From Streptomyces sp. NBC_00259 (GTDB taxonomy: Bacteria > Actinomycetota > Actinomycetes > Streptomycetales > Streptomycetaceae): DNA of 64,000 nucleotides. Positions 16,937-25,811 of the stretch are shown piece by piece (positions within the stretch are counted from its first letter, which is position 1; each line of letters begins with the position of its first letter). The notes under the pieces were generated by a model. It had not been told where the DNA came from. It ran no database searches and saw nothing but the letters and a program-made list of their open reading frames with translations. The position numbers were made by a program, and so were the translations under genes. Location: positions 5,149,501-5,213,500 of the forward strand of contig NZ_CP108080.1 of assembly GCF_036181745.1 (NCBI RefSeq), given 5' to 3'.

Positions 16937-18310
16937 TCAGGCCTCCACCGCCAGGCCGTCCGCGTCGGCCAGGAAGCCGGGCACCCAGGACTCCAGTTCG
17001 TGGCGGAGCCGCACCGTCGCGTTCAGCTGGCACAGCACACCTATCGTGCTCAGCGTCACCCGATGGATCAGCAGATAGGCCGGCGGGAGATTGAGCTGCT
17101 TGCCCAACTGGTGTGCCGGAGAGCGAGGGTCCGCGATCCGCGCCGCCTGGGCCCGCATCCAGCCGCGGGTGAACGTGAACCGGTCGGCCTGCGCGGGCTC
17201 GATGATCGGCAGCAGATACTCCAGCACCGCATCCGGGTCGAGGTCGATCGACTCCTTGACGAAGCCCTCCTCGCACAGCACCCCGTACACCTCGTCGGCC
17301 CGGCCCTCCAGTGTCATCCGGAGCGAGTCACCGATCGTCCTGGGCAGTCCGCCGGGAAGCCGGTCGACGGTGCCGAAGTCCAGCACCCCCAGCCGCCACT
17401 CACCGGGATCCTCCCCGCCCTCCGCCGCGCCGGGGGCGGGGAGCAGCCGGAAGTTCCCCGGGTGGGGGTCCGCGTGCAGCAGCCCCGTGCGCGCGGGACC
17501 GGAGAACAGGAAGCGGGCCAGCAGCTGCCCCGCACGGTCCCGCTGCTCCTGCGTGCCGTCGCTGATCACCTCGGCCAGCGGTATCCCGTCGATCCACTCG
17601 GTGACCAGCACCTGGTCCGCCTGGTGCACCACGTCGGGCACCAGCACATCGGGGTCGTCGGCGAACTCCGCGGCGTGCTCCCGCTGGGCCCGGGCCTCCA
17701 GCGAATAGTCCAGCTCCTCCGACACGCGGTCGCGGAGCTCGGTGATCAGCGGTTTGATGTCCATCCCCGGGATCAGCGGCCCCAACAGCCTGGCGAACCG
17801 GCTCAGCTGGGACAGATCCGAGAGCAGTGCCTCCCCGGCCCCCGGATACTGGACCTTCACCGCGACCTCGCGTCCGTCGTGCCAGACGGCACGGTGGACC
17901 TGGCCGATGGACGCGGCCGCCGCGGGTTTGTCCTCGAACTCCAGGAAGAGCTCCCGCCAGTCCTCGCCGAGCCGCTCCGCCAGCGCTTCATGGACCGTAC
18001 GCGTCGGCATCGGGGGAGCGGCGTCCTGGAGCTTGGTCAACGCGGCCCGGTAGGGGCCGGCCACCTCCTCGGGCAGGGCGGACTCGAAGACGGACATCGC
18101 CTGCCCGAACTTCATCGCACCACCCTTCAGCTCACCCAGCACCTTGAACAGCTGCTCCGCCGTGCGCTGTTGCAGCTCGCGCGCCACGATCTCCGCGGAC
18201 TTGCCGCCGATCCGCTTGCCCAGGCCCCAGGTGGCACGGCCGGCGAAGCTCAGTGGCAGAGCGGCCAACTTGGCGGTCCGGGTGACCGCCTTCCGGGGAA
18301 GATCAGACAT
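16937..18310 (-). CDS. ABC1/AarF (UbiB-like) atypical kinase
   Basis: A 457-residue member of the ABC1/ADCK/UbiB family. It has the family KxGQ motif (GAMKFGQAMS), the Ala-rich loop AAAASIGQVHRA, the VAIK-type lysine in EVAVKVQYPG, the catalytic-loop-like LLHADPHPGNF, and the metal-binding LDFGTVDRL. The ATG at 18310 has GGAGGGG six bases upstream; the in-frame TTG at 18322 would overlap it. The start overlaps the stop of the ThiF-like gene by 8 bp, implying coupling. I recall an ABC1 kinase next to whiB7 in mycobacteria (Rv3197). The substrate is unknown. Confidence 0.88.
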   Translation of the reverse strand: MSDLPRKAVTRTAKLAALPLSFAGRATWGLGKRIGGKSAEIVARELQQRTAEQLFKVLGELKGGAMKFGQAMSVFESALPEEVAGPYRAALTKLQDAAPPMPTRTVHEALAERLGEDWRELFLEFEDKPAAAASIGQVHRAVWHDGREVAVKVQYPGAGEALLSDLSQLSRFARLLGPLIPGMDIKPLITELRDRVSEELDYSLEARAQREHAAEFADDPDVLVPDVVHQADQVLVTEWIDGIPLAEVISDGTQEQRDRAGQLLARFLFSGPARTGLLHADPHPGNFRLLPAPGAAEGGEDPGEWRLGVLDFGTVDRLPGGLPRTIGDSLRMTLEGRADEVYGVLCEEGFVKESIDLDPDAVLEYLLPIIEPAQADRFTFTRGWMRAQAARIADPRSPAHQLGKQLNLPPAYLLIHRVTLSTIGVLCQLNATVRLRHELESWVPGFLADADGLAVEA

Positions 18311-19529
18311 GCGCCCCTCCAAATCCCAGCCGCCGTGCCGCGTCTGCGTGGTGGCATTGCTCCGTCGACGCCGTTACCCCGGCCATTGTGTCGTGCGGCG
18401 TCCCGGCCTTCGAGGCGCGCTCCCCCTGAGTCTGCCCAGCCGCCCCACAAGAACAGTCGCGATGGGGCCTGAACTGCTCCGATCGCCAGTCGAGCAGCGG
18501 CGACGACACCTCCCAGCGCGCTCCGGTGCTCGCCGGCAGTTCGCCGTCCAGGAAGGACAGCGCATGCGCCGCGGCCGTACCGGCCACCGCGGTGGCCAGT
18601 GCGAGATCACAGGCTCCCGGGCCCGTGGCGCGGCGCCCCGGCGTGCTCCACTGCGCCATCATCCGCGGCCACACCGGATCGCGGTCCGCCCGGTGGAGCG
18701 CCAGGCACCCCGCGCAGGCCGTGCCTCCGGGCAGCACCAGCGGTCCCACCACACCGGTCGCCTCGACAACGCCCGCATAAAGATGGGGAGTTCCGGTGGT
18801 CACCCAGTCCTCGGCCGCCCCAGGATCGGGGGCGTACGCCGCGAGCCCGTCCCGTGGAGCGACGATCACCAGCGTCAGAGGGGACTCGACCGACGGCGGG
18901 CTCCCTGCGGTCCGCCGCACCGCCCGCGGCGCCCTGCCCGGGGCGGACTGCCGCACCAGCTGCCGGGCGGCCGCGGCCCTGCGCTCACCGACCGCCTTCG
19001 CCGGCAGCCCGCCGGGTGCCACGTCCCACGGCTCCACCCGCCCTCCGTCCAGCACCTCGACCTCGCCCACCCCCGCGGCGGACAGTGCGGCCGCGAGCAC
19101 CGCCCCGACCCGGCCCGCGCCCCGGACCTGGACCCGTATGGCGCTGCGGGCCGCCAACCGCCCCATCCCGCCGCCCGGTTCGGGGTGGACGACGGAGAGT
19201 GACGCGAGGTCGGAGCGCAGCCGGTCGAACGCCCCCGGCCGCTTCCGCAACGCGTCCGCCGCCGGACCGCCGCCCGTCGCGTCGTCCACCAGACCCGCCT
19301 TCGCCAGCCGGCCGAGCAGCGCGTCCACCTGACCGTCGGGCAGCCCTATGGCCCGGGCCTCGTCGCGGAGCCGGGGCAGACCCCGGGTCCCGTCGAAGAG
19401 CGACAGCAGACATCCGGTCGCCGTGTCCACCGGCCCCATCACCACGGCATGTGCCGCTGTCGTCCCGAACTGCACATGGCGAAGGTCCCGCCAGGCCTGC
19501 CGCAGCGCAGGCTTTACCACCGGATGCAT
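18303..19529 (-). CDS. ThiF-family (E1-like) adenylyltransferase-related protein
   Basis: A 408-residue protein. The N-terminal ~120 residues resemble a winged-helix or precursor-binding domain (HAVVMGPVDTATGCLLSLFD). The C-terminal part resembles a ThiF/MoeB Rossmann domain: VRGAGRVGAVLAAALSAAG, EVEVLDGGRVEPWDVAPGG, and a CAGC zinc pair with a later CSCG pair. An E1-type activating role or a TOMM-cyclase-like partner is possible. The classical ATP-binding GxGGxG is altered to GAGRVG. The ATG at 19529 gives MHPVVKPAL. It ends inside the first codons of the ABC1 kinase. No precursor peptide or dehydrogenase gene is adjacent. Confidence 0.7.
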   Translation of the reverse strand: MHPVVKPALRQAWRDLRHVQFGTTAAHAVVMGPVDTATGCLLSLFDGTRGLPRLRDEARAIGLPDGQVDALLGRLAKAGLVDDATGGGPAADALRKRPGAFDRLRSDLASLSVVHPEPGGGMGRLAARSAIRVQVRGAGRVGAVLAAALSAAGVGEVEVLDGGRVEPWDVAPGGLPAKAVGERRAAAARQLVRQSAPGRAPRAVRRTAGSPPSVESPLTLVIVAPRDGLAAYAPDPGAAEDWVTTGTPHLYAGVVEATGVVGPLVLPGGTACAGCLALHRADRDPVWPRMMAQWSTPGRRATGPGACDLALATAVAGTAAAHALSFLDGELPASTGARWEVSSPLLDWRSEQFRPHRDCSCGAAGQTQGERASKAGTPHDTMAGVTASTEQCHHADAARRLGFGGAHV

Positions 19530-19764
19530 ACTCGCCCCCGTTCGCACGGCGTTTCTTCCGTGTTTGATACCAATCCACCCGTCGGTCGTTCGGATGGTTC
19601 GCTCTGTCACGGCATCAGAATGCACGCACCCGGCGGCGCGTGCGGAAAGTTATCCACAGGCTTGGGGCATTAGTCGTTCTTATTGGTGCACGCCGTCGAG
19701 TGGATCAAGGTGGAACCGCCTCGGGGGCGGGACTTCTCCCATGGGCAGCGGGTAACGTCGGGGC

Positions 19765-20361
19765 GTGTCCGCCGACCGACCGCACAGCGCCGAAAGCCAG
19801 CAGCGCAGCGTGATCAGACATTCGCCCCGCCCCTCCGCGACGAGCGCGGTCGAGGTCCGCCGCAGTGCCCGGCGCCGCAGAACGGTCTCCGCGTACCGGG
19901 AAGGTGACCGCACCATCGTTCTCATCCCGGCCCGGATGTCCGAGGCGGAGGAGCGGCGCTGGGTGACGGTCATGCTCGACAAGCTCGCCGCGCAGGAGAG
20001 CAAGCGGACTCTCGGCGACGCGGAACTGGCGGAGCGCGCAGAGCGTTTGTCCGAGCAGTACTTCGACGGCCGGGCCAGGCCGACGTCGGTGCGCTGGGTG
20101 ACGAATCAGAACACCCGCTGGGGGTCGTGCACTCCGGCCGAGGGCAGCATCCGTCTGTCGCACCGCCTGCAGGGCATGCCCGAGTACGTCGTCGACTACG
20201 TGCTCGTCCACGAGCTGGCCCATCTGCTCGTACCGGGTCACGGGCCGCGTTTCTGGCGGCTGCTGGAGGCGTATCCGCGCACCGAGCGGGCCCGTGGCTA
20301 CCTCGAAGGAGTGGTCGCCGCGGAGCGGCTTCCGCACCTGCCGACCGCGCGCGATGAGTGA
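19765..20361 (+). CDS. YgjP/SprT-like (M48-type) metallopeptidase
   Basis: A 198-residue protein with the zinc motif HELAHLLVPGHGPRFW near residue 150 (HExxH plus a downstream His), preceded by NTRWGSCTP, the usual signature of the YgjP/WLM family. It has no signal peptide, so it is cytoplasmic. The GTG at 19765 lies six bases after TAACGT (19753-19758), a -10-like sequence, suggesting a leaderless mRNA. It is divergent from the ThiF-like gene. Substrate is unknown. Confidence 0.82.
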   Translation: MSADRPHSAESQQRSVIRHSPRPSATSAVEVRRSARRRRTVSAYREGDRTIVLIPARMSEAEERRWVTVMLDKLAAQESKRTLGDAELAERAERLSEQYFDGRARPTSVRWVTNQNTRWGSCTPAEGSIRLSHRLQGMPEYVVDYVLVHELAHLLVPGHGPRFWRLLEAYPRTERARGYLEGVVAAERLPHLPTARDE

Positions 20362-20474
20362 CTTCTTCTGATCCTGTACCGAATGTGTACCGGCTTGGCT
20401 CAATGTCACCGATAACGGTTAGCCTGGCGCGACGCAGTCAGATTTTTCGTCGGGATGGGGGACGGTCGTTACGC

Positions 20475-22067
20475 ATGGCCAGGGAATTCCAACGAGGCCA
20501 CAAGGCCAAGATCAGTGACCTGACACCGGGGACCGACCTGTACGTGGGTGTGCAGATCGCCGCTCCTGGGCTGACCTTCGACATCAGCTGCTTCGCCCTC
20601 GACGCGAACGAGCAGCTCTCGGACGACCGTTATTTCATCTTCTTCAACCAGCCGAAATCGCCGGAGGAGTCCATTCAGCTCCTCGGTGCGCAGGCCGGCG
20701 ACACCGAGTCGTTCCGCGTCACGCTGGATCGCGTACCGGCGCAGATCCACAAGCTGTCGTTCACCGCGACCGTCGACGGCGCGGGCCAGATGTCGCAGAT
20801 CGGCCCCGGGTACATCCGGATCGTCGCCGGCGGAGAGGAGGTCGTCCGGTACGCCTTCACCGGCTCGGAGTTCTCCACGGAACGTGCCGTGATGCTCGGC
20901 GACTTCTACCTCAAGGACGTGTGGCGGTTCGCCGCCGTCGGCCAGGGCTTCGACGGCGGCCTCGACGCGCTGCTGAAGAACTTCGGCGGAGAGGTGGCCG
21001 AGGAGGAGCCTGCCCCGCAGCAGGGCGTGCCCGGGTTCGCCCCGCCGGCCGCCGCCGCTCCCGCACCGGCCCCCGCGTTCGGTGCCCCTGCCGCACCTCC
21101 GGCTCCGGTCCCTCCGCAGGTGCCTCAAGCTCCGCAGCCCGCCCCCGCGTTCGGGGCACCCCCTGCGCCTGCCCCCGCTCCGGCGCCCGCGCAGGTCAAC
21201 CCGCAGATGCACGCGGCGCCGACCATCGCCGCCCCGATCACGCCTCCTGGCGGGACGGTGCCGCCTCCGGCGCCGCCGTCCCCGTACGGCCAGCCGCAGC
21301 CGCCGCAGTTCGGGCAGGTCCCGGGCCAGCAGCCCGCCCCGTACGGTCAGCCGGGCATGCCCCCGGGTGTGCCGCAGGGAGTCCCTCAGGGCGCCCCGCC
21401 GGCCGGCGCGGGTCTCCAGGCGGCACTCCAGCCGTACAAGGAACTGCCCACCGGCCAGCGGTGGACCTCGCAGAACCAGCAGCTGATGCGCGTCGACCTG
21501 GGCATGGGCGGCACACCGGTGCTGGCCCGTCAGGGCAGCATGGTGATGTACCAGGGCAAGGTCGACTTCGGCTACAAGAGCGCCGGTTTCTCCGGCCGGA
21601 TCGTCGGCAACGCCACGGGCCAGGAGATGCAGCTGATGCGCTGCACGGGCCGCGGCCAGGTCTTCCTCGCCGAGAACGGCGCACATCTGCACCCCATCGA
21701 GCTCCAGGGCGACGGAATCTGCGTCTCCGCGGAGAACGTCCTCGCGTTCGACGAGTCCCTGCAGCACGAGGTCCGCCGCATCGAGGGTCACGGCATTCCC
21801 GGCGGCGCCCTGTTCACGATGCAGTTCCAGGGCACCGGCACCGTCGTGGTCAAGACCCACGGCATCCCGGTGGTCCTGCCGGTCACACCCACCACCTTCG
21901 CCGACTCCAACGCCATCGTGGCCTGGTCGTCCGCGTCCCAGGTGATCCTCTCCAGCCAGGTACGGCTGCGCCGCAACGCGTACCCCGGCCACAGCGGGGA
22001 GACCGTGAATCTGCAGTTCCGGGGCGCCCCCGGCAACTTCATCGTCGTCCAGCCCTACGAGGTCTGA
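20475..22067 (+). CDS. TerD domain fused to an AIM24 domain
   Basis: A 530-residue two-domain protein. Residues 1-180 are a TerD domain (DLTPGTDLYVGVQIA, CFALDANEQLSDDRYFIFFN, FTGSEFSTERAVMLGDFYLKD), of the stress/tellurite-associated calcium-binding family. Residues ~185-325 are a Pro/Ala-rich linker. Residues ~335-530 are an AIM24 beta-sandwich (MVMYQGKVDFG, LMRCTGRGQVFLAENG, VQPYEV). The ATG is preceded by GGGGGAC. Two further AIM24 genes follow at 14 and 20 bp, clearly one operon. The role is unknown; a membrane or stress-related complex is plausible. Confidence 0.85.
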   Translation: MAREFQRGHKAKISDLTPGTDLYVGVQIAAPGLTFDISCFALDANEQLSDDRYFIFFNQPKSPEESIQLLGAQAGDTESFRVTLDRVPAQIHKLSFTATVDGAGQMSQIGPGYIRIVAGGEEVVRYAFTGSEFSTERAVMLGDFYLKDVWRFAAVGQGFDGGLDALLKNFGGEVAEEEPAPQQGVPGFAPPAAAAPAPAPAFGAPAAPPAPVPPQVPQAPQPAPAFGAPPAPAPAPAPAQVNPQMHAAPTIAAPITPPGGTVPPPAPPSPYGQPQPPQFGQVPGQQPAPYGQPGMPPGVPQGVPQGAPPAGAGLQAALQPYKELPTGQRWTSQNQQLMRVDLGMGGTPVLARQGSMVMYQGKVDFGYKSAGFSGRIVGNATGQEMQLMRCTGRGQVFLAENGAHLHPIELQGDGICVSAENVLAFDESLQHEVRRIEGHGIPGGALFTMQFQGTGTVVVKTHGIPVVLPVTPTTFADSNAIVAWSSASQVILSSQVRLRRNAYPGHSGETVNLQFRGAPGNFIVVQPYEV

Positions 22068-22080
22068 GGGAGCCCGGAAA

Positions 22081-22761
22081 GTGAACCAGCAACTCGCGGG
22101 CTACGCCCCGACCCCCGTCGTGGCCCGGATGGAGAACCACGGTCGCACGATGCTCAAGGTGGCCATGGCCGGCGGCCAGGACCTGTACGCGCGTACGGGC
22201 TCGATGGTCGCCTACGAAGGCTTCGTGCAGTACGAGCCCAACCCGCCGGCCGTTCGGCAGATCGCCTCCCAGTGGGTCACCGGTGAGGGCGCGCCCATCA
22301 TGAAGTGCTCCGGCGACGGGCTGCTCTACCTCGCCGACTACGGCGCCGACGTCGTCGTCATCAACCTCAACAACGACTCCCTGTCCGTCAACAGCACCAA
22401 CCTCCTCGCCTTCGACGCGCACCTCCAGTGGGGCGTCGAGCGGGTCAAGGGACTCGCCAAGTTCGCCGGGCAGGGCCTGTGGAACGTCGAGGTCGCGGGC
22501 ACCGGATGGGTCGCGCTGACCTCGCGCGGCACGCCGATCGTCGTCGACTGCGGCCGCGGGGAGGACGAGACCTACGTCGACCCGGACGCCCTCGTCGCCT
22601 GGTCGCCGAACCTGAAGGTGAAGGGCAAGCGCAGCTTCAAGGCCTCCTCCCTCATCGGGCGGGGCAGCGGAGAGGCGTACCAGATGGCCTTCTCGGGCCA
22701 GGGCATCGTCGTCGTACAGCCGAGCGAGGACAGCACCGACCGTCTGCGGATCCGGGGCTGA
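22081..22761 (+). CDS. AIM24 family protein (second in operon)
   Basis: A 226-residue single-domain AIM24/TIGR00266-type protein with SMVAYEGFVQYEP, IMKCSGDGLLYLADYG, LLAFDAHLQW, GTGWVALTSRGTP and IVVVQPSED. No signal peptide or membrane segment is seen. The GTG start follows GGGAGCCCGGAAA, 14 bp after the TerD-AIM24 stop. It is paralogous to the C-terminal domain of the first gene and to the next gene. Confidence 0.85.
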   Translation: MNQQLAGYAPTPVVARMENHGRTMLKVAMAGGQDLYARTGSMVAYEGFVQYEPNPPAVRQIASQWVTGEGAPIMKCSGDGLLYLADYGADVVVINLNNDSLSVNSTNLLAFDAHLQWGVERVKGLAKFAGQGLWNVEVAGTGWVALTSRGTPIVVDCGRGEDETYVDPDALVAWSPNLKVKGKRSFKASSLIGRGSGEAYQMAFSGQGIVVVQPSEDSTDRLRIRG

Positions 22762-22780
22762 GGGGGAGCGAGAACACACC

Positions 22781-23536
22781 ATGCAGAGCCCGCTTTTCAG
22801 TCACGCGGAACAGCAGTCCCAGGAGCGGTACGCCGTACAGAACCCGCAGCTCCTGCGGGTCGCGCTCACCGGGCACGACGACGTCCTCGCCCGCAAGGGT
22901 GCGATGGTCGCCTACCAGGGGCTCATCGACTTCGACGGTGAGTACCAGACGAGCGGTCAGCGCCGCGCCCGCGCCCGCACCGGCGAGGGCCTCGACCTGA
23001 TGCGCTGCTCGGGCCAGGGCACGGTCTACTTCGCCAACCTCGCGCAGTACGTGCACGTGGTGGACGTCGACCAGGACGGCATGACCGTCGACAGCGCCTA
23101 TGTGCTGGCGCTGGACTCCGCGCTGCACACCGAAGTCATCGCCGTGGACAGCCAGTACGGAATCTCCGGCTCCGGCAAGTACCAGCTCAACATCTCCGGG
23201 CGGGGCAAGGTCGCCTTGATGACCTCGGGCCAGCCGCTGATGATGCAGGTCACGCCCGACAAGTACGTCAATGTGGACGCCGACGCGATCGTCGCCTGGT
23301 CGTCCTCGCTGCGGGTGCAGATGCAGGCCCAGACGCACTCCACGGGCGTCTGGCGGCGCCGGGGCAACACGGGAGAGGGCTGGGAACTGAGCTTCCTCGG
23401 TCAGGGCTTCGCCCTGGTCCAGCCCAGTGAGGTCCTTCCCCCGCAGAACGCGCAGGTCGGCCAGGGAGCGCGGGCCCAGTACGGCATGGGCCAGCACGGC
23501 TCCCACGCCCAGAACCAGAACAACGTCTGGAGCTGA
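22781..23536 (+). CDS. AIM24 family protein (third in operon)
   Basis: A 251-residue AIM24 protein: AMVAYQGLIDFDGEYQT, LMRCSGQGTVYFANLAQ, YVLALDSALHTEVIAVD, GKVALMTSGQPLMM and FALVQPSEV. A Gln/Asn/Gly/His-rich tail (GQGARAQYGMGQHGSHAQNQ) follows. It starts 20 bp after the previous stop with GGGGAGCG upstream. A strong terminator closes the operon 30 bp downstream. Confidence 0.85.
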   Translation: MQSPLFSHAEQQSQERYAVQNPQLLRVALTGHDDVLARKGAMVAYQGLIDFDGEYQTSGQRRARARTGEGLDLMRCSGQGTVYFANLAQYVHVVDVDQDGMTVDSAYVLALDSALHTEVIAVDSQYGISGSGKYQLNISGRGKVALMTSGQPLMMQVTPDKYVNVDADAIVAWSSSLRVQMQAQTHSTGVWRRRGNTGEGWELSFLGQGFALVQPSEVLPPQNAQVGQGARAQYGMGQHGSHAQNQNNVWS

Positions 23537-23565
23537 GCGCGAAGCAGGCTGTGCAAGACGCAGGT

Positions 23566-23607
23566 TGTGCAAGGGGCGGACGCCTGTAGGCGTCCGCCCC
23601 TTGCACA
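23566..23607. terminator. bidirectional terminator after the TerD/AIM24 operon
   Basis: A perfect 19-bp inverted repeat (TGTGCAAGGGGCGGACGCC) around a TGTA loop lies between convergent genes. Confidence 0.85.
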
Positions 23608-23628
23608 CATGGCGCTTCCCGCATCGCG

Positions 23629-24171
23629 CTACAGCCGCGCGCGGGTCCGCTCCAGCAGTCGCACCACGGACGCGTCGGCGACATCGGCCACCTCGGCATA
23701 GCCGAACCAGCGCAGGTCCAGTGACTCGTCGCTCATCGCCGGGGCCGCGTCCGGCGCCGCCAGAGCGGCGTACTGCACATCGAGATGCCAGTGGCACGGC
23801 GCCGGGATCGCATGCCTGTCCAGCGTCACCGGGCCGCCCGGAAGCAGCGTGAGTCCGTCGATACCGGATTCCTCCGTGGCCTCGCGCAGCGCCGCGTCGG
23901 CGAGCGTGGCGTCCCCGGGCTCGCAGTGTCCGCCCATCTGCAGCCACATGCCCAGCTTCCTGTGCAGGGTCAGCAGCACCCGGTCGCGCGAGGGGTCGAC
24001 CACCAGCGCGCTGGCCGTCAGATGCCCGGCCTCGCAGGCCTTCCACATGCCGTCGGGGTACGCCGCCAGATGGTCGAGGTACGTCTGGCGCAACTCCTCC
24101 TGGCCCTCACGCCCCTCCCGGACGCCCTCGTACTCCTTCAGTACCCGGACGGCGTTGTCGTACAGGCTCAC
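23629..24171 (-). CDS. NUDIX hydrolase
   Basis: A 180-residue Nudix protein. The box is GGHCEPGDATLADAALREAT followed by EESGI, near residue 80, with a preceding LTLHRKLGMWLQMGGH segment. The substrate cannot be deduced. The GTG start overlaps the stop of the upstream metalloprotease gene (GTGA), so the two are translationally coupled. Confidence 0.85.
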   Translation of the reverse strand: MSLYDNAVRVLKEYEGVREGREGQEELRQTYLDHLAAYPDGMWKACEAGHLTASALVVDPSRDRVLLTLHRKLGMWLQMGGHCEPGDATLADAALREATEESGIDGLTLLPGGPVTLDRHAIPAPCHWHLDVQYAALAAPDAAPAMSDESLDLRWFGYAEVADVADASVVRLLERTRARL

Positions 24172-25589
24172 TTGTCGGTGTCGTCCTTGCCGTTCTGGTC
24201 ACGGCCCTCGGCCGCCTCGCCGAGCATCTTGTCCAGCTCGGAGAAGTCGAGGTGCTCACGGTGGACGAAGCCGTCCGGGTCGTCGAGATCGGAGGCGGTC
24301 GGCAGCATGTCCGGGTGCTCCCACAGACCGTCGCGGCCGTCCAGACCGCGCGCGTCGGTGAGCGACGCCCACAGCCGGGAGGCGTCCCGCAGCCGGCGCG
24401 GACGCAGCTGGAGGCCGATGAGCGTGGCGAAGGTCTGCTCGGCGGGACCGCCCGAGGCGCGGCGCCGACGGAGGGTCTCGCGCAGGGCGTCCGCGGACGT
24501 CAGCCTGTTCTTCGCGGCATCGTGCACCACGGCGTCCACCCAGCCCTCGACCAGCGCGAGCGCGGTCTCCAGCCGGGCGAGCGCCGCCTTCTGCTCCGGG
24601 GTCTCCTCGGGCTGGAACATGCCCTGCTGGAGCGCCTCCTGCAACTGCTCGGGGTGCGTCGGGTCGAACTGGCCGACCACGTCCTCCAGCTTGGTCGTGT
24701 CGACCTTGATCCCGCGCGCATACCCCTCGACCGCGCCGAAGAGATGCGAGCGCAGCCAGGGCACATGCGCGAAGAGCCGCTGATGGGCGGCCTCGCGCAG
24801 GGCCAGATACAGCCGGACCTCGTCCTTGGAGACACCCAGGTCCTTGCCGAACGCCTCGACGTTCAGCGGAAGGAGCGCGGCCTTGCCGGCCGGGCCCAGC
24901 GGCAGCCCGATGTCGGTCGAACCGACGACCTCACCCGCCAGCACGCCGATCGCCTGCCCGATCTGCTGGCCGAACATGGCGCCGCCCATGGAGCGCATCA
25001 TGCCGATCAGCGGGCCCGCCATGGCCTGCATCTCCTCGGGCAGCACATCGCCCATCGCCACGCCCACGCGCTCGGCGACCGGGTCGACGAGCTGCTGCCA
25101 GGCCGGGAGGGTCGCCTCGACCCACTCCGCGCGGCTCCACGCCACGGACGTACCGGCACCGGAGGGCAGGGACGTCGCACCGTCCAGCCACAGGTCGGCC
25201 AGGCGCACGGCCTCCTCGACCGCGGCACGCTCGGCGGGACCGACGCTCGCGTCCTTCGTGCCGTCCTGGGTGCCCTGGGAAACCGTCTGGCGGGCGATCT
25301 GCTTCGCCATGTCCCAGTTCACCGGGCCGCCCTCATAGCTCAGCATCTGCCCGAGCTGCTGGAAGGCCGCGCCGAGGTCGGTCGGGTTCAGCGAACCGAA
25401 CATCGCGGCGAACGGATTGTCCGCCCCGCCTGCCCCGGCGCCCGGGAACCCGTACCCGAAGGGGTTTGCCGGGCCGCCCTGGCCGCCGCCGGAACCCTGC
25501 CCACCTCCGGCGGGGTCCTTCTTCTTGCCCTCGTCGCCGTTCTCCGGCTCCTCCGGCGGAAGGCCGAATCCGAATGGGGTGTCACTCAC
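24168..25589 (-). CDS. zinc-dependent metalloprotease (DUF2342, Rv3195-like)
   Basis: A 473-residue protein. The first ~75 residues are Gly/Pro-rich and disordered. A helical domain follows with WDMAKQIARQTVSQG, AEWVEATLPAWQQLVDPVAERV and PLIGMMRSMGGAMFGQQIGQ. The putative metal site is LYLALREAAHQRLFAHVPWL. This carries E-x-x-H rather than a full HExxH, so protease activity is uncertain. The family (also called F420-biosynthesis-associated) is restricted to actinobacteria. The GTG start is preceded by GAGGAAA. It is coupled to a NUDIX gene. Confidence 0.82.
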   Translation of the reverse strand: MSDTPFGFGLPPEEPENGDEGKKKDPAGGGQGSGGGQGGPANPFGYGFPGAGAGGADNPFAAMFGSLNPTDLGAAFQQLGQMLSYEGGPVNWDMAKQIARQTVSQGTQDGTKDASVGPAERAAVEEAVRLADLWLDGATSLPSGAGTSVAWSRAEWVEATLPAWQQLVDPVAERVGVAMGDVLPEEMQAMAGPLIGMMRSMGGAMFGQQIGQAIGVLAGEVVGSTDIGLPLGPAGKAALLPLNVEAFGKDLGVSKDEVRLYLALREAAHQRLFAHVPWLRSHLFGAVEGYARGIKVDTTKLEDVVGQFDPTHPEQLQEALQQGMFQPEETPEQKAALARLETALALVEGWVDAVVHDAAKNRLTSADALRETLRRRRASGGPAEQTFATLIGLQLRPRRLRDASRLWASLTDARGLDGRDGLWEHPDMLPTASDLDDPDGFVHREHLDFSELDKMLGEAAEGRDQNGKDDTDK

Positions 25590-25811
25590 GGGTTTCCTCG
25601 GCTCGTAGGGCCACCGGCTTTCTGCCGGCGGCGACTGCCCGACTACACCACCAGCCTAAGCGGCGCCCGGCTGGCCGCGGCGGCGTCGACATGTCGGGTC
25701 CGGACATGGGCTCGATGCTTCACTGGCTCATGGCCTGCGGCAGGATGGACGCCACCTGGTACGTACGCGTTCATCCGCGCCCGTACTGAAGACAACCGCT
25801 GGAGACGCCCG

